DNA of 5,241 nt from CBDCWA01 sp046048295. GTDB taxonomy: Bacteria; Pseudomonadota; Alphaproteobacteria; Rhizobiales; Hyphomicrobiaceae. Where the stretch lies: contig JBJOGJ010000265.1 of NCBI GenBank assembly GCA_046048295.1, forward strand, positions 1 to 5,241. The letters run 5' to 3'. This document shows, piece by piece, positions 1 to 5,197 of the stretch (within the stretch, counting starts at the first letter, position 1; each line of letters starts with the position of its first letter). A model generated the notes under the pieces. The model saw only the letters and a program-made list of their open reading frames with translations, was not told the DNA's origin and searched no databases. The position numbers were made by a program, and so were the translations under genes.

Positions 1-64
1 TGGCGTCCGCCACCTTGCGCTCGAAGTTCGTGTAAGCGTGCACGATGTACCATCGCTTGGCCAT
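1..64 (-). CDS. nusG: Transcription termination/antitermination factor NusG, N-terminal fragment (cut by window edge)
   Basis: Only the first 21 codons are present; the gene continues beyond position 1. The peptide reads MAKRWYIVHAYTNFERKVAD, which matches the start of the NusG NGN domain (W-Y-I/V-V-H-x-Y-S/T-N-x-E). NusG binds the RNA polymerase clamp, stimulates elongation, and links polymerase to Rho or to ribosomal protein S10. The start at 64-62 is supported by GAGGA at 79-75 on the minus strand, 10 bases upstream. It follows secE after a 50-base gap, the near-universal secE-nusG order, and should be co-transcribed with it. Rejecting this identity would require the unseen remainder to differ. 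Confidence 0.93.
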   Translation of the reverse strand, partial: MAKRWYIVHAYTNFERKVADA

Positions 65-114
65 GCCCAGTCAGTCCTCAGTATTTGTAATCAGCCGCGA
101 GAAACCACCAAACG

Positions 115-309
115 TCACGAGCCCAGCGACAGCAACCAGCTTACCGCCATGCCGATGAGCTGGTCGGCCAACATGAAGAAGACCGATGCCAGCGACACCA
201 TTATGAGTACCGCGACAGTGGTGACCCACACTTCTTTGCGGCTCGGCCAGGTGACTTTCGCAACCTCCTGGCGAACCTCTTGGATGAATTGGAATGGATT
301 GTTCGCCAT
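115..309 (-). CDS. secE: Preprotein translocase subunit SecE (short, single membrane span)
   Basis: A 64-residue protein of the size usual for alphaproteobacterial SecE; the E. coli protein is about twice as long because of two extra N-terminal membrane spans. SecE clamps SecY in the inner-membrane SecYEG channel that exports unfolded proteins. An amphipathic N-terminal helix (about residues 5-20) leads into the conserved KVTWPSRKEV segment (residues 18-27). One hydrophobic span follows at about residues 29-61. The stop is TGA. The Shine-Dalgarno is weak: only GGGA about 10 bases before the ATG. The 91-base gap between the tRNA and secE shows no other gene and no clear terminator, so secE is probably read through from the tRNA promoter. 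Confidence 0.95.
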   Translation of the reverse strand: MANNPFQFIQEVRQEVAKVTWPSRKEVWVTTVAVLIMVSLASVFFMLADQLIGMAVSWLLSLGS

Positions 310-400
310 GCCGACGATATCCCACGGGCCTTTCTTGAACTCTACCTACCCGCGCCCCGCTGAGAGCGCCCTCGATTCACCGAACACTGCGTCCAGCCAA

Positions 401-476
401 TGGCAGGGGTGGAGGGTCTCGAACCCCCAGCCTTCGGTTTTGGAGACCGACGCTCTGCCAATTGAGCTACACCCCT
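401..476 (-). tRNA. trnW: tRNA-Trp, anticodon CCA, 3' CCA encoded
   Basis: All arms fold by hand. The acceptor stem AGGGGTG pairs with CACCCCT (7 bp). The D stem is GCTC/GAGC with loop AATTGGCA, which contains the GG pair. The anticodon stem TCGGT/ACCGA closes the loop CTCCAAA, with anticodon CCA at 443-441. The variable loop is AGGCT. The T stem GGGGG/CCCTC has one G-U pair and closes the loop TTCGAGA. The discriminator base is G73 and the terminal CCA is encoded at 403-401, giving 76 nt. It decodes UGG. Its position just before secE-nusG is the well-known proteobacterial arrangement, so the mature 3' end must be cut from a transcript that continues into secE. Confidence 0.98.
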
Positions 477-493
477 CCAGCCCATGGGGCCGG
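477..493 (-). other. Hairpin directly abutting the tRNA-Trp 5' end
   Basis: On the minus strand CCGGCCC pairs with GGGCTGG (7 bp, one G-U) around the loop CAT. The stem ends at the base immediately before A1 of the tRNA. In the precursor it would stack next to the acceptor stem at the RNase P cleavage site. Any effect on processing is inference; the stem itself is visible. Confidence 0.45.
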
Positions 494-516
494 CGAGCAG
501 GCTTTCGGAAACCGCT

Positions 517-545
517 TCCATAGCCGGTTTCAAGACCCTTGTCAC
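517..545 (-). promoter_or_regulatory. Candidate sigma-70-type promoter for tRNA-Trp-secE-nusG
   Basis: On the minus strand GTGACA (545-540, five of six matches to TTGACA) is followed after exactly 17 bases by TATGGA (522-517, only the first three bases match TATAAT). Transcription would begin around position 510, about 35 bases before the tRNA. A promoter is expected here because a strong terminator-like hairpin separates the tRNA from tuf. The -10 match is poor and no experimental data are available, so confidence is modest. Confidence 0.35.
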
Positions 546-562
546 ACTTTTTTCTTGACAAG
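538..562. repeat. 7-bp inverted repeat overlapping the candidate -35 box
   Basis: CTTGTCA at 538-544 and TGACAAG at 556-562 on the plus strand are perfect inverted copies separated by 11 A/T-rich bases. The half at 538-544 overlaps the candidate -35 hexamer of the tRNA promoter. It could be an operator for a dimeric regulator, or a weak RNA hairpin if transcribed. Arm centres are 18 bp apart, not a whole number of turns, which weakens the operator idea. Confidence 0.35.
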
Positions 563-603
563 AACCCTGAAAGCTACGGGACGATTCCATCATGCCCACT
601 CGA

Positions 604-650
604 TAAAACAGTTTTAACCATCGGGTGTGACAGTTTTACACACCCGATGG
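604..650 (-). terminator. Probable transcription terminator of the str operon, downstream of tuf
   Basis: Starting 17 bases after the tuf stop on the minus strand, CCATCGGGTGTG pairs perfectly with CACACCCGATGG (12 bp, 650-639 with 629-618) around the 9-base loop TAAAACTGT. The following tail is T-containing but is not a clean T run: TTAAAACTGTTTTATCG. The tail repeats the loop sequence (9-bp direct repeat, 608-616 and 630-638 on the plus strand) and holds its own small palindrome at 604-616. Position and stem strength argue for termination or 3'-end protection of the tuf message. The imperfect U-tract means some read-through into trnW-secE-nusG is plausible. Confidence 0.75.
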
Positions 651-667
651 AATGCGGTCCAGACTCT

Positions 668-1876
668 CTACTCCACGATCTCGGTGACGACGCCTGCACC
701 TACGGTGCGGCCGCCCTCACGGATCGCGAAACGCTGCTTGGCTTCCATGGCGATCGGCGTGATCAACTCGACGTCGATTGCGCAGTTGTCGCCGGGCATC
801 ACCATCTCGGTGCCCTCCGGCAGCGTCACCACACCCGTCACGTCCGTCGTCCGGAAGTAGAACTGCGGACGATAGTTCTTGAAGAACGGCGTGTGACGGC
901 CACCCTCGTCCTTCGTCAGGATGTAGGCCTCCGCCTTGAACTTCTTGTGCGGCTTCACCGAGCCCGGCTTGCAAAGCACCTGACCGCGCTCCACAGCCTC
1001 TTTGTCAATGCCACGCAACAGGCAGCCCACATTGTCGCCAGCCTCGCCGGCGTCCAGAAGCTTGCGGAACATCTCAACGCCCGTAACCGTCGACTTCTGC
1101 GTGTCCCGAAGACCAACGATCTCAACTTCCTCGCCGACCTTGATCACACCGCGCTCGATACGCCCGGTCACAACCGTACCGCGACCCGAAATCGAGAAAA
1201 CGTCTTCGATCGGCATCAGGAACGGCTGGTCCTTCGGACGCTCAGGAAGTGGAATGTAGGTGTCCAGCGCCTCGTACAGCTTCAGGATCGCCTCGTCCCC
1301 CAGCGGACCCTTCTCCCCGTTCAGAGCCTTCAGCGCAGCACCGCGGATCACAGGCACATCGTCGCCAGGGAACTGGTACTTCTCGAGAAGCTCGCGAACC
1401 TCCATCTCAACCAGGTCCAGAAGCTCCTCGTCATCGACGATGTCGCACTTGTTCAGGAACACCACGATGTAGGGAACGCCAACCTGACGCGCCAGCAATA
1501 TGTGCTCACGCGTCTGCGGCATCGGACCGTCAACCGCCGAAACAACAAGGATCGCGCCGTCCATCTGCGCAGCGCCCGTGATCATGTTCTTGACGTAGTC
1601 AGCGTGCCCTGGGCAGTCCACGTGCGCGTAGTGACGGTTCTCCGTCGCATACTCCACGTGGCTCGTCGCGATCGTCAGGATCTTCGTCGCATCGCGACGG
1701 CCCTGGCTCTCCGATGCCTTCGCAACCTCATCGTATTCGATCGCCTTACCAGTCCAACCACGATCAGCTGAAACGCGAGTAAGCGCCGCTGTCAGCGTCG
1801 TCTTGCCGTGGTCAACATGCCCGATCGTACCCACGTTGCAGTGCGGCTTCGACCGATCGAATTTCTCCTTCGCCAT
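668..1876 (-). CDS. tuf: Translation elongation factor EF-Tu with non-canonical switch I
   Basis: EF-Tu carries aminoacyl-tRNA to the ribosomal A site in its GTP form. The 402 residues (family about 394-400) hold the GTPase domain (to about 210), then beta-barrel domains 2 and 3. Visible motifs are GHVDHGKT at 19-26, DCPGH at 87-91 with the catalytic His at 91, NKCD at 142-145, and SISGRGTVVTGR at 228-239. The C-terminus TVGAGVV (391-397) and EGTEMVMPGDN look alphaproteobacterial. Two oddities are seen: the effector loop reads RRDATKILTIATSHVEY instead of APEEKARGITI-type sequence and is a few residues longer, and the G5 motif is AAL (180-182) instead of SAL. Thr68 aligns with the Mg2+-binding threonine. 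The ATG has AAGGAG 8 bases upstream. The stop is TAG, unusual for such a highly expressed gene. It is the last gene of the str operon. Confidence 0.97.
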   Translation of the reverse strand: MAKEKFDRSKPHCNVGTIGHVDHGKTTLTAALTRVSADRGWTGKAIEYDEVAKASESQGRRDATKILTIATSHVEYATENRHYAHVDCPGHADYVKNMITGAAQMDGAILVVSAVDGPMPQTREHILLARQVGVPYIVVFLNKCDIVDDEELLDLVEMEVRELLEKYQFPGDDVPVIRGAALKALNGEKGPLGDEAILKLYEALDTYIPLPERPKDQPFLMPIEDVFSISGRGTVVTGRIERGVIKVGEEVEIVGLRDTQKSTVTGVEMFRKLLDAGEAGDNVGCLLRGIDKEAVERGQVLCKPGSVKPHKKFKAEAYILTKDEGGRHTPFFKNYRPQFYFRTTDVTGVVTLPEGTEMVMPGDNCAIDVELITPIAMEAKQRFAIREGGRTVGAGVVTEIVE

Positions 1877-1898
1877 CTTAGGCTCTCCTTAGTCTGGT

Positions 1899-1912
1899 GC
1901 GAGCGTGCTCGC
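1899..1912 (-). other. Short palindrome in the fusA-tuf spacer
   Basis: The 106-base spacer between fusA and tuf (1877-1982) contains GCGAGCACGCTCGC on the minus strand, a self-complementary 14-mer: a 5-bp stem with a 4-base loop, or 6 bp with a 2-base centre. It sits just before the tuf Shine-Dalgarno (1890-1885). There is no T run, so it is unlikely to terminate. It may set the boundary of an mRNA processing or stability site, or be incidental. I see no convincing separate tuf promoter in this spacer. Confidence 0.35.
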
Positions 1913-1982
1913 CTTCAATCCACTCTGTCAGTTCGTCAGGCCGCCCCCGGTTCGAATGCATCGTCCCGGAAGCACGCCCTCG

Positions 1983-4073
1983 TCAGGCATATTTGGCCTT
2001 TACCTCGTCGGCGACGTTGCGCGGAACTTCCGCGTAGTGTGCAAACACCATCGAATACTGGGCACGCCCCGTAGACATCGAGCGCAGCGTGTTGATGTAG
2101 CCGAACATGTTGGCCAGCGGCACGAAGCACTTGATCACGACCGCGTTGCCGCGCAGATCCTGCGAGCGGATCTGGCCACGGCGGCTGTTGATGTCGCCGA
2201 TGATCCCGCCGACGAAATCCTGGGGCGACACGATTTCGACGTCCATGATCGGCTCGAGCAACTTGATGCCGCCCTTTTCGCAGCCTTCACGCATGGCCGC
2301 GCGGGCCGCGATTTCGAACGCGATCGCCGATGAGTCGACCTCGTGGAACGCACCGTCGAACAACGTCACCTTCATGTCGACAAGCGGAAAGCCGATCAGT
2401 ATCCCCGTCGACCAAACGGACTCGATGCCCTTCTGAACGCCCGGAATATACTCTTTCGGAACCGCACCGCCGACGATCTCTGACGTGAACTCGTTACCCG
2501 CCCCGGTCTCATTCGGCTCGAGGCGCAGCTTCACGCGCGCAAACTGCCCGGTACCACCGGTCTGCTTCTTGTGCGTGTAGTCCACCTCGGTAGGCCGCGC
2601 CAGGGTCTCGCGATAAGCCACCTGAGGCGCGCCCGTGGTTGCATCGACCTTGTGGGTACGCCTCAGAATGTCGACCTTGATGTCGAGGTGAAGCTCGCCC
2701 ATGCCCTTGAGGATGGTCTCACCCGACTCCTGGTCCACCGACACACGGAACGAGGGATCCTCAAGCGACATCTCATTAAGGGCAAGCGCCATCTTCTCCT
2801 GGTCCGCCTTGGTCTTCGGCTCGATCTTCATCTCGATGACGGGATCAGGGAACTCCATCTTCTCGAGTATGATCGGCTTCGAAGGATCGCAAAGCGTCTC
2901 ACCGGTGCGCGTATCCTTGAGGCCTTGCAGGGCGATGATGTCGCCGGCGAAGGCCTCCTTGATTTCCTTACGCTCGTCGGCATGCATCATGTACATGCGT
3001 CCGACGCGCTCCTTCTTGTCTCGGGTCGACTGCAGAAGCGCCATCCCCTGCTCGAGCTTGCCGGAATAGACGCGGCAGAAGGTCAGCGAGCCGACATGCT
3101 CGAAGTTCATTATCTTGAATGCCAGCATCGACAACGGCTCGTCATCCGTGGACTTGCGCGTCATCTCCGAACCGTCCTTCGTGCTCACGCCCTTGATGGC
3201 AGGAACCTCCACCGGGCTCGGCAGATAGTCTACGACGGCATCCAGCAGCGTCTGCACGCCCTTGTTCTTGAAGGCGGAACCGCAGAGCATCGGGTGGAAC
3301 TTCACCTCGACAGTGCCCTTACGGAGCAGTCGGCGCAGCGTCTCCTCGTCGGGCTCGTTGCCCTCAAGGTACTCCGACATTGCATCGTCGTCCATTTCCA
3401 CAGCCGCTTCGATCATTTCGGCGCGGAATTGTGCAGCCTTGTCGGCAAGATCTGCAGGAATCTCCCGCTCGACGAAGCTCGCACCCTTGTCGTCGCCCTC
3501 CCAGAAGATGGCTTTCATCTTCACGAGGTCGACGACACCGGCAAAATTGCTCTCCGCGCCAACCGGCAACTGGATCGGCACCGGACGAGCACCGAGCTTC
3601 GACTTGATCTCCTCGACGCACATATAGAAGTCCGCGCCGGTCTTATCCATCTTGTTCGCAAAGATGATGCGCGGAACATTGTATTTATCGCCCTGGCGCC
3701 AAACCGTCTCGGTCTGCGGCTCCACACCAGCGTTGCTGTCCAGCACGCACACTGCGCCGTCCAGGACGCGAAGGCTGCGCTCCACCTCGATGGTGAAGTC
3801 AACGTGCCCAGGAGTATCGATAATGTTCAGCCGGCGCATCTTGCCATCGCGCCCTGGCCAGAAACACGTCGTCGCAGCGGACGTAATGGTAATGCCGCGC
3901 TCAGCCTCCTGGTCCATGAAGTCCATGGTGGCCGCGCCATCGTGCACTTCGCCGATCTTATGCGAAATTCCCGTATAGAAGAGGATACGCTCCGTGGTCG
4001 TCGTCTTGCCGGCGTCGATATGCGCCATGATGCCGAAGTTGCGATAGTCCTCGATTGCGTATTCACGAGCCAT
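1983..4073 (-). CDS. fusA: Translation elongation factor G (EF-G)
   Basis: EF-G is the GTPase that drives tRNA-mRNA translocation and, with RRF, splits post-termination ribosomes. At 696 residues it has normal length. The G domain has AHIDAGKT at 17-24, RGIT at 59-62, DTPGH at 86-90 with the catalytic His at 90, NKMD at 140-143 and SAF at 266-268. Domain III carries GMGELHLDI at 457-465. Domain IV has GGTGQF at 506-511 and the tip loop HEVDSS at 577-582, which enters the decoding centre. Domain V ends near residue 690. No key residue is missing. The sequence is of the alphaproteobacterial canonical fusA type, not the EF-G2 type. The ATG is preceded by GGAG 7 bases upstream; the stop is TGA. 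It follows rpsG by 21 bases and is surely co-transcribed with it. Confidence 0.98.
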   Translation of the reverse strand: MAREYAIEDYRNFGIMAHIDAGKTTTTERILFYTGISHKIGEVHDGAATMDFMDQEAERGITITSAATTCFWPGRDGKMRRLNIIDTPGHVDFTIEVERSLRVLDGAVCVLDSNAGVEPQTETVWRQGDKYNVPRIIFANKMDKTGADFYMCVEEIKSKLGARPVPIQLPVGAESNFAGVVDLVKMKAIFWEGDDKGASFVEREIPADLADKAAQFRAEMIEAAVEMDDDAMSEYLEGNEPDEETLRRLLRKGTVEVKFHPMLCGSAFKNKGVQTLLDAVVDYLPSPVEVPAIKGVSTKDGSEMTRKSTDDEPLSMLAFKIMNFEHVGSLTFCRVYSGKLEQGMALLQSTRDKKERVGRMYMMHADERKEIKEAFAGDIIALQGLKDTRTGETLCDPSKPIILEKMEFPDPVIEMKIEPKTKADQEKMALALNEMSLEDPSFRVSVDQESGETILKGMGELHLDIKVDILRRTHKVDATTGAPQVAYRETLARPTEVDYTHKKQTGGTGQFARVKLRLEPNETGAGNEFTSEIVGGAVPKEYIPGVQKGIESVWSTGILIGFPLVDMKVTLFDGAFHEVDSSAIAFEIAARAAMREGCEKGGIKLLEPIMDVEIVSPQDFVGGIIGDINSRRGQIRSQDLRGNAVVIKCFVPLANMFGYINTLRSMSTGRAQYSMVFAHYAEVPRNVADEVKAKYA

Positions 4074-4094
4074 TTTCTTGCTCCGAAATCCTGA

Positions 4095-4565
4095 TCACCA
4101 CCGGTAGTGCGAGAAGGCGCGGTTGGCGTCGGCCATTTTATGCGTATCCTCCCGCTTCTTGACCGCCGTTCCACGGTTGTTTGCCGCATCGAGCAGTTCA
4201 CCCGAAAGCCGATCCACCATCGTATTCTCGTTGCGATTGCGCGCAGCCGTAATTAGCCACCGGATGGCCAGCGCCTGCCGCCGCTCGACGCGAACTTCGA
4301 CCGGAACCTGATAGGTTGCACCACCCACGCGACGGGAACGCACCTCAACCGAAGGCATCACGTTCTCGAGCGCCTGATGGAACAGTTGCACCGGATCCTG
4401 CTTGGCGCGATCCTGCATACGGTCGAGCGCACCGTAAACGATGCGCTCGGCGACCGACTTCTTGCCCTCATACATCACCGCGTTCATGAACTTGGTGATG
4501 ACGATATCCGCGTACTTGGGGTCGCCGTTAACTTCCCGTTTGGCAGCTCTGTGTCGACGCGACAT
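4095..4565 (-). CDS. rpsG: Small-subunit ribosomal protein S7
   Basis: S7 nucleates assembly of the 16S rRNA 3' domain (the 30S head) and lines the E site. The 156-residue product starts MSRRHRAAKR and ends AFSHYRW, full length for the short alphaproteobacterial form. The conserved beta-hairpin RRVGGATYQVPVEV (78-91) and ERRQALAIRWL (94-104) are intact. The frame stays open upstream, with an in-frame ATG 15 codons earlier (4610) and a TTG at 4613. I chose 4565 because the family begins MSRR and AAGGA lies 8 bases before it, whereas the upstream ATG has AAGGA only 3 bases away. In E. coli S7 represses its own operon by binding the rpsL-rpsG spacer; whether it does so here is unknown. Confidence 0.98.
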   Translation of the reverse strand: MSRRHRAAKREVNGDPKYADIVITKFMNAVMYEGKKSVAERIVYGALDRMQDRAKQDPVQLFHQALENVMPSVEVRSRRVGGATYQVPVEVRVERRQALAIRWLITAARNRNENTMVDRLSGELLDAANNRGTAVKKREDTHKMADANRAFSHYRW

Positions 4566-4588
4566 CTGTGTCGTCCTTGCTCCTAGAC

Positions 4589-4605
4589 CAAGCCCTTCGG
4601 GCCCG
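4589..4605 (-). promoter_or_regulatory. Hairpin in the rpsL-rpsG spacer (possible S7 autoregulatory element)
   Basis: Within the 51-base spacer the minus-strand RNA can form CGGGCCC-GAA-GGGCUUG, a 7-bp stem with two G-U pairs and a 3-base loop. It lies about 10 bases upstream of the two overlapping Shine-Dalgarno candidates for rpsG. Its location matches that of the E. coli S7 translational repressor site, but I see no clear sequence similarity. The regulatory role is therefore inference. Confidence 0.3.
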
Positions 4606-4616
4606 CTCATCAATCC

Positions 4617-4988
4617 TTACTTGGGTCTCTTGGCACCATATTTTGAGCGCCGCTGCTTGCGTGCGTTGACTCCCTGGGTGTCGAGCACGCCGCGAATGAT
4701 GTGATAGCGCACGCCCGGCAGGTCCTTGACGCGGCCACCGCGGATCAGAACCACCGAGTGCTCCTGCAGGTTATGTCCCTCGCCCGGAATGTACCCAATG
4801 ACCTCGTAGCCGTTGGTCAGTCGAATCTTGGCAACCTTGCGCAGCGCCGAGTTCGGCTTCTTTGGCGTCGTGGTGTAGACGCGGGTGCAGACCCCGCGCT
4901 TCTGCGGGCAGCTGTTCATGTGGCGCGACTTCGAGCGCGTGGTGACCGCCTCGCGCGGCTTGCGAATCAGCTGCTGTATCGTCGGCAT
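4617..4988 (-). CDS. rpsL: Small-subunit ribosomal protein S12
   Basis: S12 sits at the decoding centre and helps monitor codon-anticodon pairing. The 123-residue product is full length. It carries PQKRGVCTRVYTTTPKKPNS (28-47) and GGRVKDLPGVRYH (84-96). Lys43 and Lys88, whose replacement commonly gives streptomycin resistance, are wild type. Asp89 aligns with the residue methylthiolated by RimO. Residues 13-27 (EAVTTRSKSRHMNSC) differ from the alphaproteobacterial sequences I remember, which usually have a VPAL-type stretch here. The ATG at 4988 is chosen because the family starts MPTI and AAGGGG lies 8 bases upstream; a TTG 15 codons earlier is in frame but has no support. The stop is TAA. 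It is the first gene of the operon. Confidence 0.98.
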   Translation of the reverse strand: MPTIQQLIRKPREAVTTRSKSRHMNSCPQKRGVCTRVYTTTPKKPNSALRKVAKIRLTNGYEVIGYIPGEGHNLQEHSVVLIRGGRVKDLPGVRYHIIRGVLDTQGVNARKQRRSKYGAKRPK

Positions 4989-5039
4989 CTGAAGGGCCCC
5001 TTGACCTTTTTCATCTCTTCTCTTCGAGGACAAAACAGC

Positions 5040-5065
5040 AAAAACACCCCGCCGGGCTTCGCCCG
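5040..5065 (-). promoter_or_regulatory. Attenuator-like hairpin pair in the rpsL leader
   Basis: On the minus strand CGGGC-GAA-GCCCG (5065-5053) forms a 5-bp stem. The same GCCC can instead pair with the following GGGT across the loop GGCG, and that second stem is followed after one base by five T residues (5044-5040). The two stems are mutually exclusive, as in antiterminator/terminator switches. The second stem is only 4 bp with a wobble pair, so termination would be weak at best. Confidence 0.25.
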
Positions 5066-5160
5066 ATTGCGATGCCCAGCAGAAAACCAGAGGACCAGGA
5101 TGGCGTCAGCCGTCCCGCTCATGGCCCGATAATGTAGCTCTGCTTTTCCCGGGCACCGTT

Positions 5161-5197
5161 TAGGCAGTAGGTTGCGAGATGCAACGAATTAAGCCTA
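5161..5197. repeat. Nested inverted repeat upstream of rpsL
   Basis: On the plus strand TAGGC (5161-5165) pairs with GCCTA (5193-5197), and inside it GTTGC (5171-5175) pairs with GCAAC (5181-5185) around GAGAT. An alternative outer pairing uses GTAGG (5167-5171) and CCTAC (5194-5198). It could be an RNA structure in the 5' leader, a terminator remnant of an upstream gene, or a protein-binding site. There is no T run on either side. Confidence 0.35.

Noticed and set aside
310..400. Missing rpmG between tRNA-Trp and secE
   Set aside because: The gap is too short and has no coding frame for L33. As far as I recall, alphaproteobacteria normally carry rpmG elsewhere, so its absence is not unusual.
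38..523. 161-codon plus-strand open frame across nusG, secE and tRNA-Trp
   Set aside because: It runs antisense through a tRNA and two conserved genes, so it cannot be a typical protein gene.
539..1771. 410-codon open frame on the plus strand opposite tuf
   Set aside because: Antisense shadow of EF-Tu that also reads through the terminator hairpin. It has no family resemblance and an Arg/Leu/His-rich composition.
1891..1960. Separate tuf promoter in the fusA-tuf spacer (TTGAAG as -35)
   Set aside because: The hexamer 17 bases downstream (AGACTA) is a poor -10 and overlaps the Shine-Dalgarno region; co-transcription with fusA is simpler.
2571..4094. 507-codon open frame on the plus strand opposite fusA
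   Set aside because: It lies wholly antisense to an intact, strongly conserved EF-G. Its product is rich in Leu, Arg, His and Val with no recognisable motif, as expected from the codon bias of the opposite strand.
4566..4613. N-terminally extended S7 starting at TTG 4613 or ATG 4610
   Set aside because: The S7 family begins MSRR; the upstream ATG has its Shine-Dalgarno only 3 bases away, and the extension is glycine-rich spacer sequence containing the hairpin.
4989..5122. 53-codon minus-strand open frame in the rpsL leader
   Set aside because: It overlaps the start of rpsL in another frame, lacks a good ribosome binding site and resembles no known leader peptide.
5131..5136. TACATT as the -10 box of an rpsL promoter
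   Set aside because: No acceptable -35 hexamer lies 16-18 bases upstream, so the match alone is not better than chance.
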